Part shown: one piece after another, positions 35,512 through 43,305 of the stretch
How positions within the stretch are numbered: the first letter of the stretch is position 1
Layout of the letters: every line of letters starts with the position of its first letter
Source: Chryseobacterium phocaeense
Lineage (GTDB): Bacteria; Bacteroidota; Bacteroidia; Flavobacteriales; Weeksellaceae
Direction: 5' to 3'
NCBI RefSeq assembly: GCF_900169075.1
Contig: NZ_LT827015.1
Coordinates: 3,116,158-3,180,157, forward strand
Length of the DNA: 64,000 bases
The notes under the pieces: generated by a model
Databases searched by the model: none
The model's input: the letters and a program-made list of their open reading frames with translations, nothing else
Told to the model about the DNA's origin: nothing
Translations under genes and position numbers: made by a program

Positions 35512-37224
35512 TTATTTAATCATCAGTTTCTGAGTGGTTATTTCGTTTTTAGTTTTCAGTTTTAGCAGATAAACTCCTTTCGGAAGATGAGTCACATTGA
35601 TTGATTGGTCATTATTTAAAACGGCATTCAGCTTTTTACCGTCCATCGCATAAATTTCAGCTTCTAAAACCTTTTCGCCCTTGATAAATACTTTTTCAGA
35701 GGCCGGGTTCGGATAAATCGAAATTCCTGTGTTAACTTTTACATCTCTTGTTCCTAATGTATTCTGAACGGAAGCATCGGAAAATACTTTTGAAGCATCT
35801 ATGGATCTTACACTCCAGTATACATTCTGAACAGAAGGATCCAGATCCAGAAACCATGAAGGCGTTGTTACGGTATATTTTGCGATATCAGCCAAACCGG
35901 GTGCGGACCCTACTTTAATTTCGTACTGAAGTGCGTTCACCGGGGTTTTATCATCCGAAGCGCCGCTCCATGAAAATTTAAAACGGTTTCCGGTTTTTGT
36001 GAGATTAAGGACTGCAGGAGGTACAGGTTTCAGATTAACTTCCGTAGAAGTATTTTTGAAAATTTTGGTAAGTGAAGGCATGCCCGGATCTGCCCAATCA
36101 AATCCGGCCAATAAAACATCCAGACGGTGGTCATTGTCAAAGTCAAGTAGATTCACAAAACCCGGCCCTCCTAAAGTATGCAGACCTGTAGGTATATTTT
36201 CAGTAAAATTCTGAGTTGAAGGATTATATAAGAAGGTTTTTACAACCGCATTCATATCTTCATCATTTCCGGATACGATAAAATCATAGTATCCGTCATT
36301 ATTGACATCACCGGTGCTTACCGACGAATCTGCAATTTCCGGAATATTGATTCTTTGTTCGGTCAGGCTTCCGGTTCCGTCGTTCATCAGAACTGCCAGA
36401 TACCCGGTATAATTACTGTCCTGCCCGGAGATCACAACATCCTGGTAGCCATCCGCATTAAAATCTGCAACATCCATTTTTCCACTTGTCAGGGCCGTAA
36501 GATCCTGCGAAAGTGTCAATGTCCCCGATTGGTTCAGATATACCTTACAAACCGGAATATCATCCTGGGCATTTCCTAAAATAACAAGATCCAAAAGATT
36601 GTCATTATTAAGATCTATCATTTTGAAACTGCCGTTTTGTGTTCCCGGCTGCCATCCGTCAGAGATTTCAAAAGCAGTTCCGGTATTTCTGTAAAAATCG
36701 ATATTGTTAACAAACCCAACCCCATCTACATACTGCGTTCCATTAATGGCATAATCAATCTTACCATCATTATTAAAATCAAAACTTTCAAGGGATCCGT
36801 AGATTTTTCCGGCAAGTTCAGCCTGTTTTGTAAAACCTGTTCCGGTATTGCGGAATCTGTAGTGTTTATAGTTTACAATATCATTATAGCTTAATCCTGT
36901 AGAGATAATATCCAGAAGACCATCATTATCAAAATCCATGAATTTTATGTCTCCAAGATGGGTAGCATTAACTCCCAGATCGGCATAAGGCACCAGTGAA
37001 GTTCCGTTATTTTTATATACTTCATTAAAAGAAGTGTCCACGTTACCGTCACCGTCAGAATCGATAGCTCCGTTGATCACCACATCCGGCTTCCCGTCCT
37101 TATCCATATCGGCTGCGTGTGCCGATGCGTAATAAAAATTTTTCATCCCGGTTTGAACTTCTGTGTAATCCTGAGCCATCAGACCTACAGGAAGCATAGA
37201 TAAAAGAATACAGATCCTCTTCAT
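35512..37224 (-). CDS. FG-GAP/VCBS repeat protein with T9SS type A sorting domain
   Basis: 570 residues from the ATG of MKRICILL at 37224 (the frame also has a TTG ten codons earlier). A signal peptide ends at LMAQ. Six or more FG-GAP/VCBS blades (about 20-390) carry Ca-binding loops such as DMDKDGKPDVV, DFDNDGLLDII, DLNNDNLLDLV, DFNADGYQDVV and DVNNDGYYDFI. An FnIII-like linker (about 400-480) precedes the C-terminal sorting domain (about 497-570, IYPNPASEKVFIKGE). This is a T9SS-secreted beta-propeller protein, likely cell-surface and adhesive or binding; no enzyme motif is seen. Confidence 0.92.
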   Translation of the reverse strand: MKRICILLSMLPVGLMAQDYTEVQTGMKNFYYASAHAADMDKDGKPDVVINGAIDSDGDGNVDTSFNEVYKNNGTSLVPYADLGVNATHLGDIKFMDFDNDGLLDIISTGLSYNDIVNYKHYRFRNTGTGFTKQAELAGKIYGSLESFDFNNDGKIDYAINGTQYVDGVGFVNNIDFYRNTGTAFEISDGWQPGTQNGSFKMIDLNNDNLLDLVILGNAQDDIPVCKVYLNQSGTLTLSQDLTALTSGKMDVADFNADGYQDVVISGQDSNYTGYLAVLMNDGTGSLTEQRINIPEIADSSVSTGDVNNDGYYDFIVSGNDEDMNAVVKTFLYNPSTQNFTENIPTGLHTLGGPGFVNLLDFDNDHRLDVLLAGFDWADPGMPSLTKIFKNTSTEVNLKPVPPAVLNLTKTGNRFKFSWSGASDDKTPVNALQYEIKVGSAPGLADIAKYTVTTPSWFLDLDPSVQNVYWSVRSIDASKVFSDASVQNTLGTRDVKVNTGISIYPNPASEKVFIKGEKVLEAEIYAMDGKKLNAVLNNDQSINVTHLPKGVYLLKLKTKNEITTQKLMIK

Positions 37225-37396
37225 ATTATTTTTATTTAGATTAATTAAAAACAAAGGTAGTCTATTCAGATTTGCTTTTCAAATAAACGGTACATGAAAT
37301 ATATCAGCCACTTGCCTGAGCCTATTCCGGGATTTCTTTTATTTTAAAAATCATGATTATTAATCAGCCAGTTATTTTCAAATATTTTCCAAAAGA

Positions 37397-37428
37397 TTTG
37401 TCTATCTAAAAAATTCTTCGTTATTTTG
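37397..37428 (+). promoter_or_regulatory. Promoter of rpmB
   Basis: TTTG (37397-37400), a 20-nt spacer, then TTATTTTG (37421-37428), one mismatch from TAnnTTTG. The leader would be about 33 nt. Confidence 0.5.
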
Positions 37429-37464
37429 CACTCTCAAATATTATACAAATAAGAACATCGAGAT

Positions 37465-37707
37465 ATGTCAAGAATTTGCCAAATAACAGGAAAGCGTGCA
37501 ATGGTTGGTAACAACGTTTCTCACGCTAATAACAAAACGAAGCGTCGTTTTGAAATTAACTTATTAGAGAAGAAGTTTTACCTTCCGGAGCAAGATAAGC
37601 ACGTAACACTGAAAGTATCAGCTCATGGATTGAGAGTGATTAACAAGATTGGAATCGAAGAAGCTATTGAAAGAGCTACTAGAAACGGATTGATTAAAAA
37701 GAATTAA
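37465..37707 (+). CDS. rpmB: 50S ribosomal protein L28
   Basis: 80 residues. It starts [20 protein letters not shown], the bL28 signature, and has [10 protein letters not shown] and the C-terminal basic helix. It is a structural protein of the large ribosomal subunit. It heads the rpmB-rpmG-DUF4295 cluster, with 6 nt to rpmG. Confidence 0.97.
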   Translation: MSRICQITGKRAMVGNNVSHANNKTKRRFEINLLEKKFYLPEQDKHVTLKVSAHGLRVINKIGIEEAIERATRNGLIKKN

Positions 37708-37713
37708 TAAATC

Positions 37714-37896
37714 ATGGCAAAAAAAGGAAACAGAGTTCAAGTAATTCTTGAATGTACAGAGCACAAGGAAAGCGGAATGCCAGGAATGTCAAGATACATT
37801 TCTACTAAAAATAAAAAGAACACTACTGAGAGATTGGAATTGAAAAAATTCAATCCTGTTCTTAAGAAAGTAACAGTTCACAAAGAAATCAAGTAA
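37714..37896 (+). CDS. rpmG: 50S ribosomal protein L33
   Basis: 60 residues. [20 protein letters not shown] and [21 protein letters not shown] match bL33. Only one Cys is present (LECTEH), so this is the zinc-free form (C- type), which lacks the two CxxC pairs. It lies between rpmB and the DUF4295 gene and is evidently co-transcribed. Confidence 0.96.
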   Translation: MAKKGNRVQVILECTEHKESGMPGMSRYISTKNKKNTTERLELKKFNPVLKKVTVHKEIK

Positions 37897-37916
37897 TTTA
37901 TAAAATATAATTTACC

Positions 37917-38069
37917 ATGGCAAAGAAAGTAGTAGCAACCCTACAAAGTGGTCAGTCAAAAAAAATGACTAAAGTTGTGAAAATGGTTAAGTCATCTAAG
38001 TCAGGTGCTTACGTTTTCGAAGAAAAAGTAATGAATGCAGACGAAGTAGACGGTTATTTGAAGAAATAA
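37917..38069 (+). CDS. DUF4295 small ribosome-associated protein
   Basis: 50 residues: MAKKVVATLQSGQSKKMTKV, then further basic residues and a C-terminal NADEVDGYLKK. It starts 20 nt after rpmG. DUF4295 proteins are limited to Bacteroidota and nearly always follow rpmB-rpmG. A small extra large-subunit protein seen in a Flavobacterium ribosome structure (bL38) appears to be this family, though I state that from memory. It is probably a structural ribosomal protein. The terminator at 38091-38121 follows 21 nt later. Confidence 0.85.
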   Translation: MAKKVVATLQSGQSKKMTKVVKMVKSSKSGAYVFEEKVMNADEVDGYLKK

Positions 38070-38084
38070 TCCCCGCTTTATTTA

Positions 38085-38123
38085 CAATATAAAAAACTAC
38101 TCATATTTTGGGTAGTTTTTTTG
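38085..38123. repeat. Direct repeat flanking the PqqB-like gene, left copy
   Basis: It starts CAATATAAAA and ends in a 21-bp segment (38103-38123, with TTTTGGGTAGTTTTTTT) that is identical to 39194-39214. It includes the DUF4295 terminator. Confidence 0.7.
38091..38121 (+). terminator. Terminator after the DUF4295 gene
   Basis: A 10-bp perfect stem, AAAAAACTAC / GTAGTTTTTT, extended by two more pairs including a G-T, with a T-run at its end. It closes the ribosomal-protein cluster. Confidence 0.85.
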
Positions 38124-38152
38124 CATATATTAGTTTCCTAAAATCGCAAAAA

Positions 38153-39103
38153 ATGAAGCAGTTATTCATTCTGTTGCTCGGTATTGCCTGCCAGATCTGC
38201 CCATCACAAACTGTTCAGAATAAACACAGGTCTGCAAAGGGAGTAAAACTTATTGTATTGGGAAACGTGCAGGATGCGGGCTCACCACAGATCGGCTGTC
38301 AAAAGGCATGCTGTGCAGATCTCTGGAAACATCCTCAGCAGGATAGAAAAGTAGCTTCCATAGGCGTAACGGATTATGATTTACAGAAAACCTATATTTT
38401 CGATGCTACTCCGGACTTCACCCAACAGGTTCAGTTGCTGCATGAACATGCAGGTACCCCGAAAAAGACCGCTCCTGATGGGATCTTTATTACCCATGCT
38501 CACATTGGCCATTATACAGGGCTTATGTATTTAGGAAAAGAAGGAATGAATTCTAAAAATGTTCCGGTATACACTATGCCAGAACTCAAAGCATTTTTTG
38601 AAAACAACGGCCCCTGGTCTCAATTAGTAAAACTTAATAATATTTCGCTCCGGGAAATGCAGAATGAAGCCCCCGTACAACTCAGTACAAACCTGGAAGT
38701 AACTCCGGTACAGGTACCACACCGTGATGAATACTCAGAAACGGTTGGCTATCTCATTAAAGGTCCGCACAAAAAAGCGCTCTTTATTCCGGACATCGAC
38801 AAATGGAATAAGTGGAAACACAATATTACAGATTTTATCAAAAACGTGGATTATGCTTTTCTTGACGGTACCTTTTATGATGCAGAAGAAGTAGGAAACC
38901 GAAATCTGGCAGACATCCCCCACCCTTTCATTACAGAAAGCATGGAAGCTTTTAAAAATTTACCTCAAAAAGAAAGAAAAAAAATCTTCTTTATTCATTT
39001 CAACCACACCAATAAGCTACTGCAACCAGACAGTGAACAGAGCAGACAGGTTTTAGAACGAGGCTTCAATATCGCAAGGTTAGGTGAAGAAGTAGAACTC
39101 TGA
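38153..39103 (+). CDS. PqqB-like MBL fold metallo-hydrolase, exported
   Basis: 316 residues from the ATG of MKQLFILL at 38153; the frame extends upstream into the terminator, which argues against the longer form. A signal peptide (LFILLLGIACQICPSQ) exports it. The mature protein resembles PqqB: VLGNVQDAGSPQIGCQKACC, THAHIGHYTGL in place of the canonical HxHxDH, PHRDEYSETVGYLI and a late HFNHTN. As in PqqB, the metal site is changed (His-Ile-Gly-His). No other pqq genes are here, so PQQ synthesis is not implied. It lies between DUF4295 and ftsY, which are often neighbours in Bacteroidota, and is flanked by direct repeats. Confidence 0.82.
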   Translation: MKQLFILLLGIACQICPSQTVQNKHRSAKGVKLIVLGNVQDAGSPQIGCQKACCADLWKHPQQDRKVASIGVTDYDLQKTYIFDATPDFTQQVQLLHEHAGTPKKTAPDGIFITHAHIGHYTGLMYLGKEGMNSKNVPVYTMPELKAFFENNGPWSQLVKLNNISLREMQNEAPVQLSTNLEVTPVQVPHRDEYSETVGYLIKGPHKKALFIPDIDKWNKWKHNITDFIKNVDYAFLDGTFYDAEEVGNRNLADIPHPFITESMEAFKNLPQKERKKIFFIHFNHTNKLLQPDSEQSRQVLERGFNIARLGEEVEL

Positions 39104-39173
39104 TAACCGGGTATATAAATTTCGGTTGCTGAAAAAGCAGGACAAGTATTAAAAATCATCTGTTCTTTAGATG

Positions 39174-39214
39174 CAATATAAAACGAACCGCTTATATTTT
39201 GGGTAGTTTTTTTG
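39174..39214. repeat. Direct repeat flanking the PqqB-like gene, right copy
   Basis: Same order as 38085-38123 (CAATATAAAA ... TTTTGGGTAGTTTTTTTG), with the 21-bp right half identical. The left arm of the hairpin has changed (GAACCG in place of AACTAC), so only a weak terminator remains. Confidence 0.7.
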
Positions 39215-39258
39215 TTATCTTTGTTCACCAGATTACTAATCAATTAAATATCCTGCAG

Positions 39259-39726
39259 ATGAAAAAGATTTTGATCCTGGTTTTTACCGTATTTTTTCTA
39301 TTTTCATTCAGTCAGAAAAAGATGAGTCAGGCAGAATACAAAAACTCAGCTGAGGTTTTTACCATCAAAGGGCTTTCACAATCAACAAGTGTTGACTGTG
39401 GATCGTCTAAAATGATTTTTCTGTCCGGACAGGTACCGCTGGATAAAGCCGGCCATCTTGTAGGAAACGACGTTGAAAAACAGACGGAGCAGGTTTTTAA
39501 AAACATTGAAAGTATCCTGAAAGAATATGGAGCTACAGGAAAAGACATTATAAAACTGGGAATCTTTATTACGGATATATCCAAAACACCGGATTTCAGA
39601 AAAATACGTGACTTATACATCAACCTTGAAAACCCTCCTGTGAGCAGCCTTGTGGAAGTAAGCCGCCTCTTCAGAGATGATGTGCTTATAGAAGTAGAAG
39701 CCACGGCAGTTATAAAAAATAAATAA
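39259..39726 (+). CDS. RidA family protein with signal peptide
   Basis: 155 residues from the ATG at 39259. The N-terminus (KKILILVFTVFFLFSFSQ) is a clear signal peptide, unusual for RidA, which is normally cytoplasmic. The Rid domain has FLSGQVPLDKAGHLVGNDVE, KLGIFITDISK and VSRLFRDDVLIEVEATAV. The latter holds the Arg and Glu that define deaminase-active RidA, which hydrolyses reactive enamine/imine intermediates. A periplasmic location would call for a different substrate. TATCTTTG (39216-39223) could be its -7 element. It lies 9 nt upstream of ftsY. Confidence 0.85.
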   Translation: MKKILILVFTVFFLFSFSQKKMSQAEYKNSAEVFTIKGLSQSTSVDCGSSKMIFLSGQVPLDKAGHLVGNDVEKQTEQVFKNIESILKEYGATGKDIIKLGIFITDISKTPDFRKIRDLYINLENPPVSSLVEVSRLFRDDVLIEVEATAVIKNK

Positions 39727-39735
39727 GAATAAACT

Positions 39736-40689
39736 ATGAGTTGGTTTAAAAATATTTTCAAAAAAGAAGAAAAAGAAACATTAGACAAAGGCCTGGAAAA
39801 ATCCAGCCAGGGTTTCTTTGAAAAAATGACGAAGGCCGTAGTCGGTAAAAGTAAAGTAGATGATGAAGTACTGGATAATCTTGAAGAAATTCTGATTGCT
39901 TCTGATGTAGGCGCATCTACAACCATCAAAATCATAGAAAGGATTGAAGAACGTGTAGCCCGTGATAAATATGTGGGCGTAGGGGAACTTGACAATATTC
40001 TGCGGGAAGAAATTTCAGGCCTGCTTCTTGAAAACCCTCACGCAGGTACAGGAAATATTGACACAACCAAAAAGCCTTACGTCATCATGGTAGTGGGTGT
40101 AAACGGTGTGGGAAAAACAACCACGATCGGTAAACTGGCTCACCAGTTTAAATCTGAAGGAAAAAAAGTAGTCCTTGGAGCAGGAGATACCTTCAGAGCA
40201 GCGGCAGTAGACCAGCTGACCATCTGGAGCGAAAGAGTAGGCGTTCCGATTGTAAAGCAGGAAATGGGTTCCGATCCTGCTTCTGTAGCTTTCGATACGG
40301 TACAGAGCGCTGTAGCCCAAAATGCAGATGTAGTGATCATTGACACAGCGGGAAGACTTCATAATAAGATTAACCTGATGAACGAGCTTTCCAAGATCAA
40401 AAGAGTAATGCAGAAAGTGATTCCTGATGCCCCTCACGAGATCCTTCTGGTTCTTGACGGTTCCACAGGACAAAATGCATTTGAGCAGGCAAAACAGTTT
40501 ACCGCAGCCACGGAAGTGAATGCCCTGGCCGTGACAAAGCTTGACGGAACAGCCAAAGGAGGAGTAGTGATCGGTATATCAGATCAGTTTCAGATTCCTG
40601 TAAAATATATTGGTGTAGGTGAAAAAATGCAGGACCTTCAGCTTTTCAATGGTACGGAATTTGTTGACTCATTTTTCAAGAAAAGATGA
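39736..40689 (+). CDS. ftsY: signal recognition particle receptor FtsY
   Basis: 317 residues: a short A-region, an N domain (about 25-100) and a GTPase G domain with GVNGVGKTTTIGKLA (G1), DTFRAAAVDQL, DTAGRLHNK (G3) and TKLDGTAKGG (G4). It is the membrane-associated receptor for SRP in co-translational targeting. In many Bacteroidota it follows DUF4295 directly; here two genes lie between. It starts 9 nt after the ridA-like gene and so is likely transcribed with it. Confidence 0.96.
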   Translation: MSWFKNIFKKEEKETLDKGLEKSSQGFFEKMTKAVVGKSKVDDEVLDNLEEILIASDVGASTTIKIIERIEERVARDKYVGVGELDNILREEISGLLLENPHAGTGNIDTTKKPYVIMVVGVNGVGKTTTIGKLAHQFKSEGKKVVLGAGDTFRAAAVDQLTIWSERVGVPIVKQEMGSDPASVAFDTVQSAVAQNADVVIIDTAGRLHNKINLMNELSKIKRVMQKVIPDAPHEILLVLDGSTGQNAFEQAKQFTAATEVNALAVTKLDGTAKGGVVIGISDQFQIPVKYIGVGEKMQDLQLFNGTEFVDSFFKKR

Positions 40690-40757
40690 TTTATATCATG
40701 TTTTCCCTTAACTTAGCAAAACAACAATAAATATTAACACTTAAAAAATTTGCAACT

Positions 40758-41018
40758 ATGGGAATTTTAACATGGATTATATTCGGACTGCTGGCTGGAG
40801 CCATCGCAAAAATGATTATGCCCGGTAACCAGGGAGGCGGCTGGCTGATCACTATTATTCTGGGAATCATTGGAGCATTCGTTGGAGGTGCTATTGGAGT
40901 GTACATCCTTCACTGGGGAGACGTTACTTCATTCTGGAATCCAAGAAGCTGGATTCTGGCTATTGGAGGCGCTTTGATTGTTCTCTGGATTTACGGAATG
41001 GCCACAAAGAAAAGTTAA
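40758..41018 (+). CDS. GlsB/YeaQ/YmgE family membrane protein
   Basis: 86 residues with three transmembrane helices and Gly-rich packing motifs (WIIFGLLAGAIAKMIMPG, GGWLITIILGIIGAFVGGAI). This is the GlsB/YeaQ family, small inner-membrane proteins often induced by stress in other bacteria; biochemical function unknown. It is a single gene ahead of a strong bidirectional terminator. Confidence 0.93.
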   Translation: MGILTWIIFGLLAGAIAKMIMPGNQGGGWLITIILGIIGAFVGGAIGVYILHWGDVTSFWNPRSWILAIGGALIVLWIYGMATKKS

Positions 41019-41041
41019 ACGTACAGTTTTAATAAAAAAAT

Positions 41042-41076
41042 AAAATCCCGGATCTGAAATTCAGATCCGGGATTTT
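41042..41076. terminator. Bidirectional terminator between glsB-like gene and sppA
   Basis: A 16-bp perfect stem, AAAATCCCGGATCTGA / TCAGATCCGGGATTTT, with a 3-nt centre. The A and T ends serve both converging transcripts. Confidence 0.92.
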
Positions 41077-41095
41077 CTGTACAATATAATTTAGT

Positions 41096-42850
41096 TTAGT
41101 TGATTTTAATCTGGTAAGGCATTTCCATCTTCACTTCAGACTGCAGCTTTTCATTGGTGATCTGCTGAAGGATCTCATAGTTGGCTTTTCCTATTTTATT
41201 TTTAATGATCCTTGCTGAAACATCTTCTTCATTAAGATCTTTAAAGATCTGTTCAAATGGTGTCATTCTCTTCGGATAAGAGGACACATGGTAAGATTTT
41301 AAACCTGCTTTCTGAGCGGCAAATTTTACAGCGTCATTCAATGTACCCAATTCGTCTACAAGACCAATCTGCTTGGCACGAACTCCACTCCATACTCTTC
41401 CCCCTCCTACACTATCGATCTGCTCGAAAGTCTGCTTTCTGTTCTGGGTTACAAAATGTACAAATCTTTTATATGTTCCCTCCACACTTCTTGTAATCAG
41501 ATTGACCCCGTAAGGTGTAACCCCGTTTAAAGCAGAATAATACTGGGAATTTGCATTGGTAGCCACAATATCTGAACGGATTCCGTTTTTATTGGCAATA
41601 TCTTTATAATAAGGAATCACTCCGAAAACGCCGATGGAACCAGTAAGTGTATTAGGCTCTGAATAGATCTTATCTGCAGCCATCGCAATATAATATCCTC
41701 CTGAAGCGGCATAGTCGCCAAAAGAAACCACCAGAGGCTTTTTCTTTTTCAGCTGCTGCAACTCAAATAAAATTTCATCTGAAGCATTGGCACTTCCTCC
41801 CGGAGAATTGATTCTGAAAACAACAGCCTTCACTTTATCATCATTCTGAAGATCCTTGATGTATTTGATGTACTTCTCGGAATAGATCTCGTTATACCCA
41901 TCTCCATTATTAATTCCACCTGAAGCATATAATATAGCCACTTTCTCTCCCGCCTGGTCCTCTCCTTCGTATGAGCTGATATAACCGGCTAATGAAACTT
42001 TATTCAGTTTTTCTTTTTCTTTAAGGCTCAGCTTAGACTTGATCATCTGATCGTATTCTGTTTTCTGGATCAGTTTGTCGGCCAGTTTATATTTTAATCC
42101 CAATTCAGGAATCATTCCATATAAACTGTCTACAACCGTTCTGAACTGTGCCGTATCAATTTTTCTAGACACTGCCATTTTGGTAGATGTATTTTTCCAG
42201 ATATCATTTAAAAGAGTGCTGAGCTGCTCTTTATTTTCCGGAGAAATATCATTTCTTAAAAACGGCTCTACGGCAGATTTGAACTTTCCATGTCTGATCA
42301 CTTCTATGCCGATGCCATATTTATCTGCAAAATCTTTAAAAAATGCCACTTCGGTAGCCAGACCTTTTAATTCTATCATTCCTGACGGATTAAGATAATA
42401 CTGATCCGCCACTGATCCCAAATAATAAGCAGACTGCGAAACCGCATTTCCGTAAGCATAAACAAATTTTCCGCTCTTTTTAAAATCTTCAATCGCATTC
42501 CTGATATCATCAATCTGGGTCATCCCGGCATGCAGGTCATCTGCTTCAATACTGATTCCTTTTATATTATCATCAGTCTTGGCTTTTTTAATAGCTTCCA
42601 GTACATCATATAGAAGAACACTTTTATTTTTGTCGCCGATGTTGAACAGTCCCCCTTCTTCTTCAGTAGGGCTGTCCAATATATTAGTTTTTAAATTAAT
42701 CGTCAGAACAGAGTTCTTTTTCACAGAAACGGATTTATCATTCCCCATGGAACTGAACACCATCATCATAATGAAAAAGACGAAAAATACCGCACATAAT
42801 AGGACAATTGCCACTATATTTGCCAATACATTTTTAAAGAAACTTCTCAT
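41096..42850 (-). CDS. sppA: signal peptide peptidase SppA, 67K type
   Basis: 584 residues, the long two-repeat form as in E. coli. An N-terminal membrane anchor (VLANIVAIVLLCAVFFVFFI) is followed by two S49 peptidase domains. The Lys of the catalytic dyad lies in RHGKFKSAVEPF in the first half. The Ser is in GDYAASGGYYIAMAAD in the second, next to NTLTGSIGVFG. It degrades cleaved signal peptides in the inner membrane, active site outwards. It diverges from folK with only 20 nt between the start codons. Confidence 0.95.
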   Translation of the reverse strand: MRSFFKNVLANIVAIVLLCAVFFVFFIMMMVFSSMGNDKSVSVKKNSVLTINLKTNILDSPTEEEGGLFNIGDKNKSVLLYDVLEAIKKAKTDDNIKGISIEADDLHAGMTQIDDIRNAIEDFKKSGKFVYAYGNAVSQSAYYLGSVADQYYLNPSGMIELKGLATEVAFFKDFADKYGIGIEVIRHGKFKSAVEPFLRNDISPENKEQLSTLLNDIWKNTSTKMAVSRKIDTAQFRTVVDSLYGMIPELGLKYKLADKLIQKTEYDQMIKSKLSLKEKEKLNKVSLAGYISSYEGEDQAGEKVAILYASGGINNGDGYNEIYSEKYIKYIKDLQNDDKVKAVVFRINSPGGSANASDEILFELQQLKKKKPLVVSFGDYAASGGYYIAMAADKIYSEPNTLTGSIGVFGVIPYYKDIANKNGIRSDIVATNANSQYYSALNGVTPYGVNLITRSVEGTYKRFVHFVTQNRKQTFEQIDSVGGGRVWSGVRAKQIGLVDELGTLNDAVKFAAQKAGLKSYHVSSYPKRMTPFEQIFKDLNEEDVSARIIKNKIGKANYEILQQITNEKLQSEVKMEMPYQIKIN

Positions 42851-42870
42851 AAATCAATCAATTTTTCAAT

Positions 42871-43287
42871 ATGTCGCAGCATAGGGTCGTTTTGTTACTA
42901 GGAAGTAACCTCGGAGATCAAAAAAAAAATTTAGAGCTTGCCCTGCAGAAAATAAGGGATGGCGGAAACGAAATATCACAAACCAGCGATTTTTTGTTAA
43001 CAGACCCTGTAGAATTTGTCAGTTCTAATATTTTTTGTAATATTGCATCAGTAATATTCACGCATCTTTCTCCAGTTCAACTGCTTGATTTTATTAAAAA
43101 TATAGAAATTGAGATGGGAAGAATTGATGATTCAAAAGCATCAGGGGGTTATAGCGACAGAATAATAGATATTGACATCATTAAGTATAACAATTTGATT
43201 TTTAAATCAGAAAGATTAGAAATACCTCATCAAAAACATCTGTTTGAAAGGGAATTTTCTAGAATATTATTGAAAGATTTTATCTAA
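42871..43287 (+). CDS. folK: 2-amino-4-hydroxy-6-hydroxymethyldihydropteridine diphosphokinase
   Basis: 138 residues. VVLLLGSNLGDQKKNLELAL at the N-terminus and a conserved DIDIIKYN near residue 107 are the HPPK signatures; the protein is on the short side compared with E. coli (159). It transfers pyrophosphate from ATP to the pterin in folate synthesis. The ATG at 42871 is the first in frame. The first OmpA-like gene follows after 18 nt, and TATATTTG at 42815-42822, inside the divergent sppA gene, may be its -7 element. Confidence 0.93.
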   Translation: MSQHRVVLLLGSNLGDQKKNLELALQKIRDGGNEISQTSDFLLTDPVEFVSSNIFCNIASVIFTHLSPVQLLDFIKNIEIEMGRIDDSKASGGYSDRIIDIDIIKYNNLIFKSERLEIPHQKHLFEREFSRILLKDFI

Positions 43288-43305
43288 ATAAAACATAAAA
43301 CATAT

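Noticed and set aside
38153..39103. PQQ biosynthesis locus
   Set aside because: Only a PqqB-like fold is seen, it is exported, and pqqA, C, D and E are absent.
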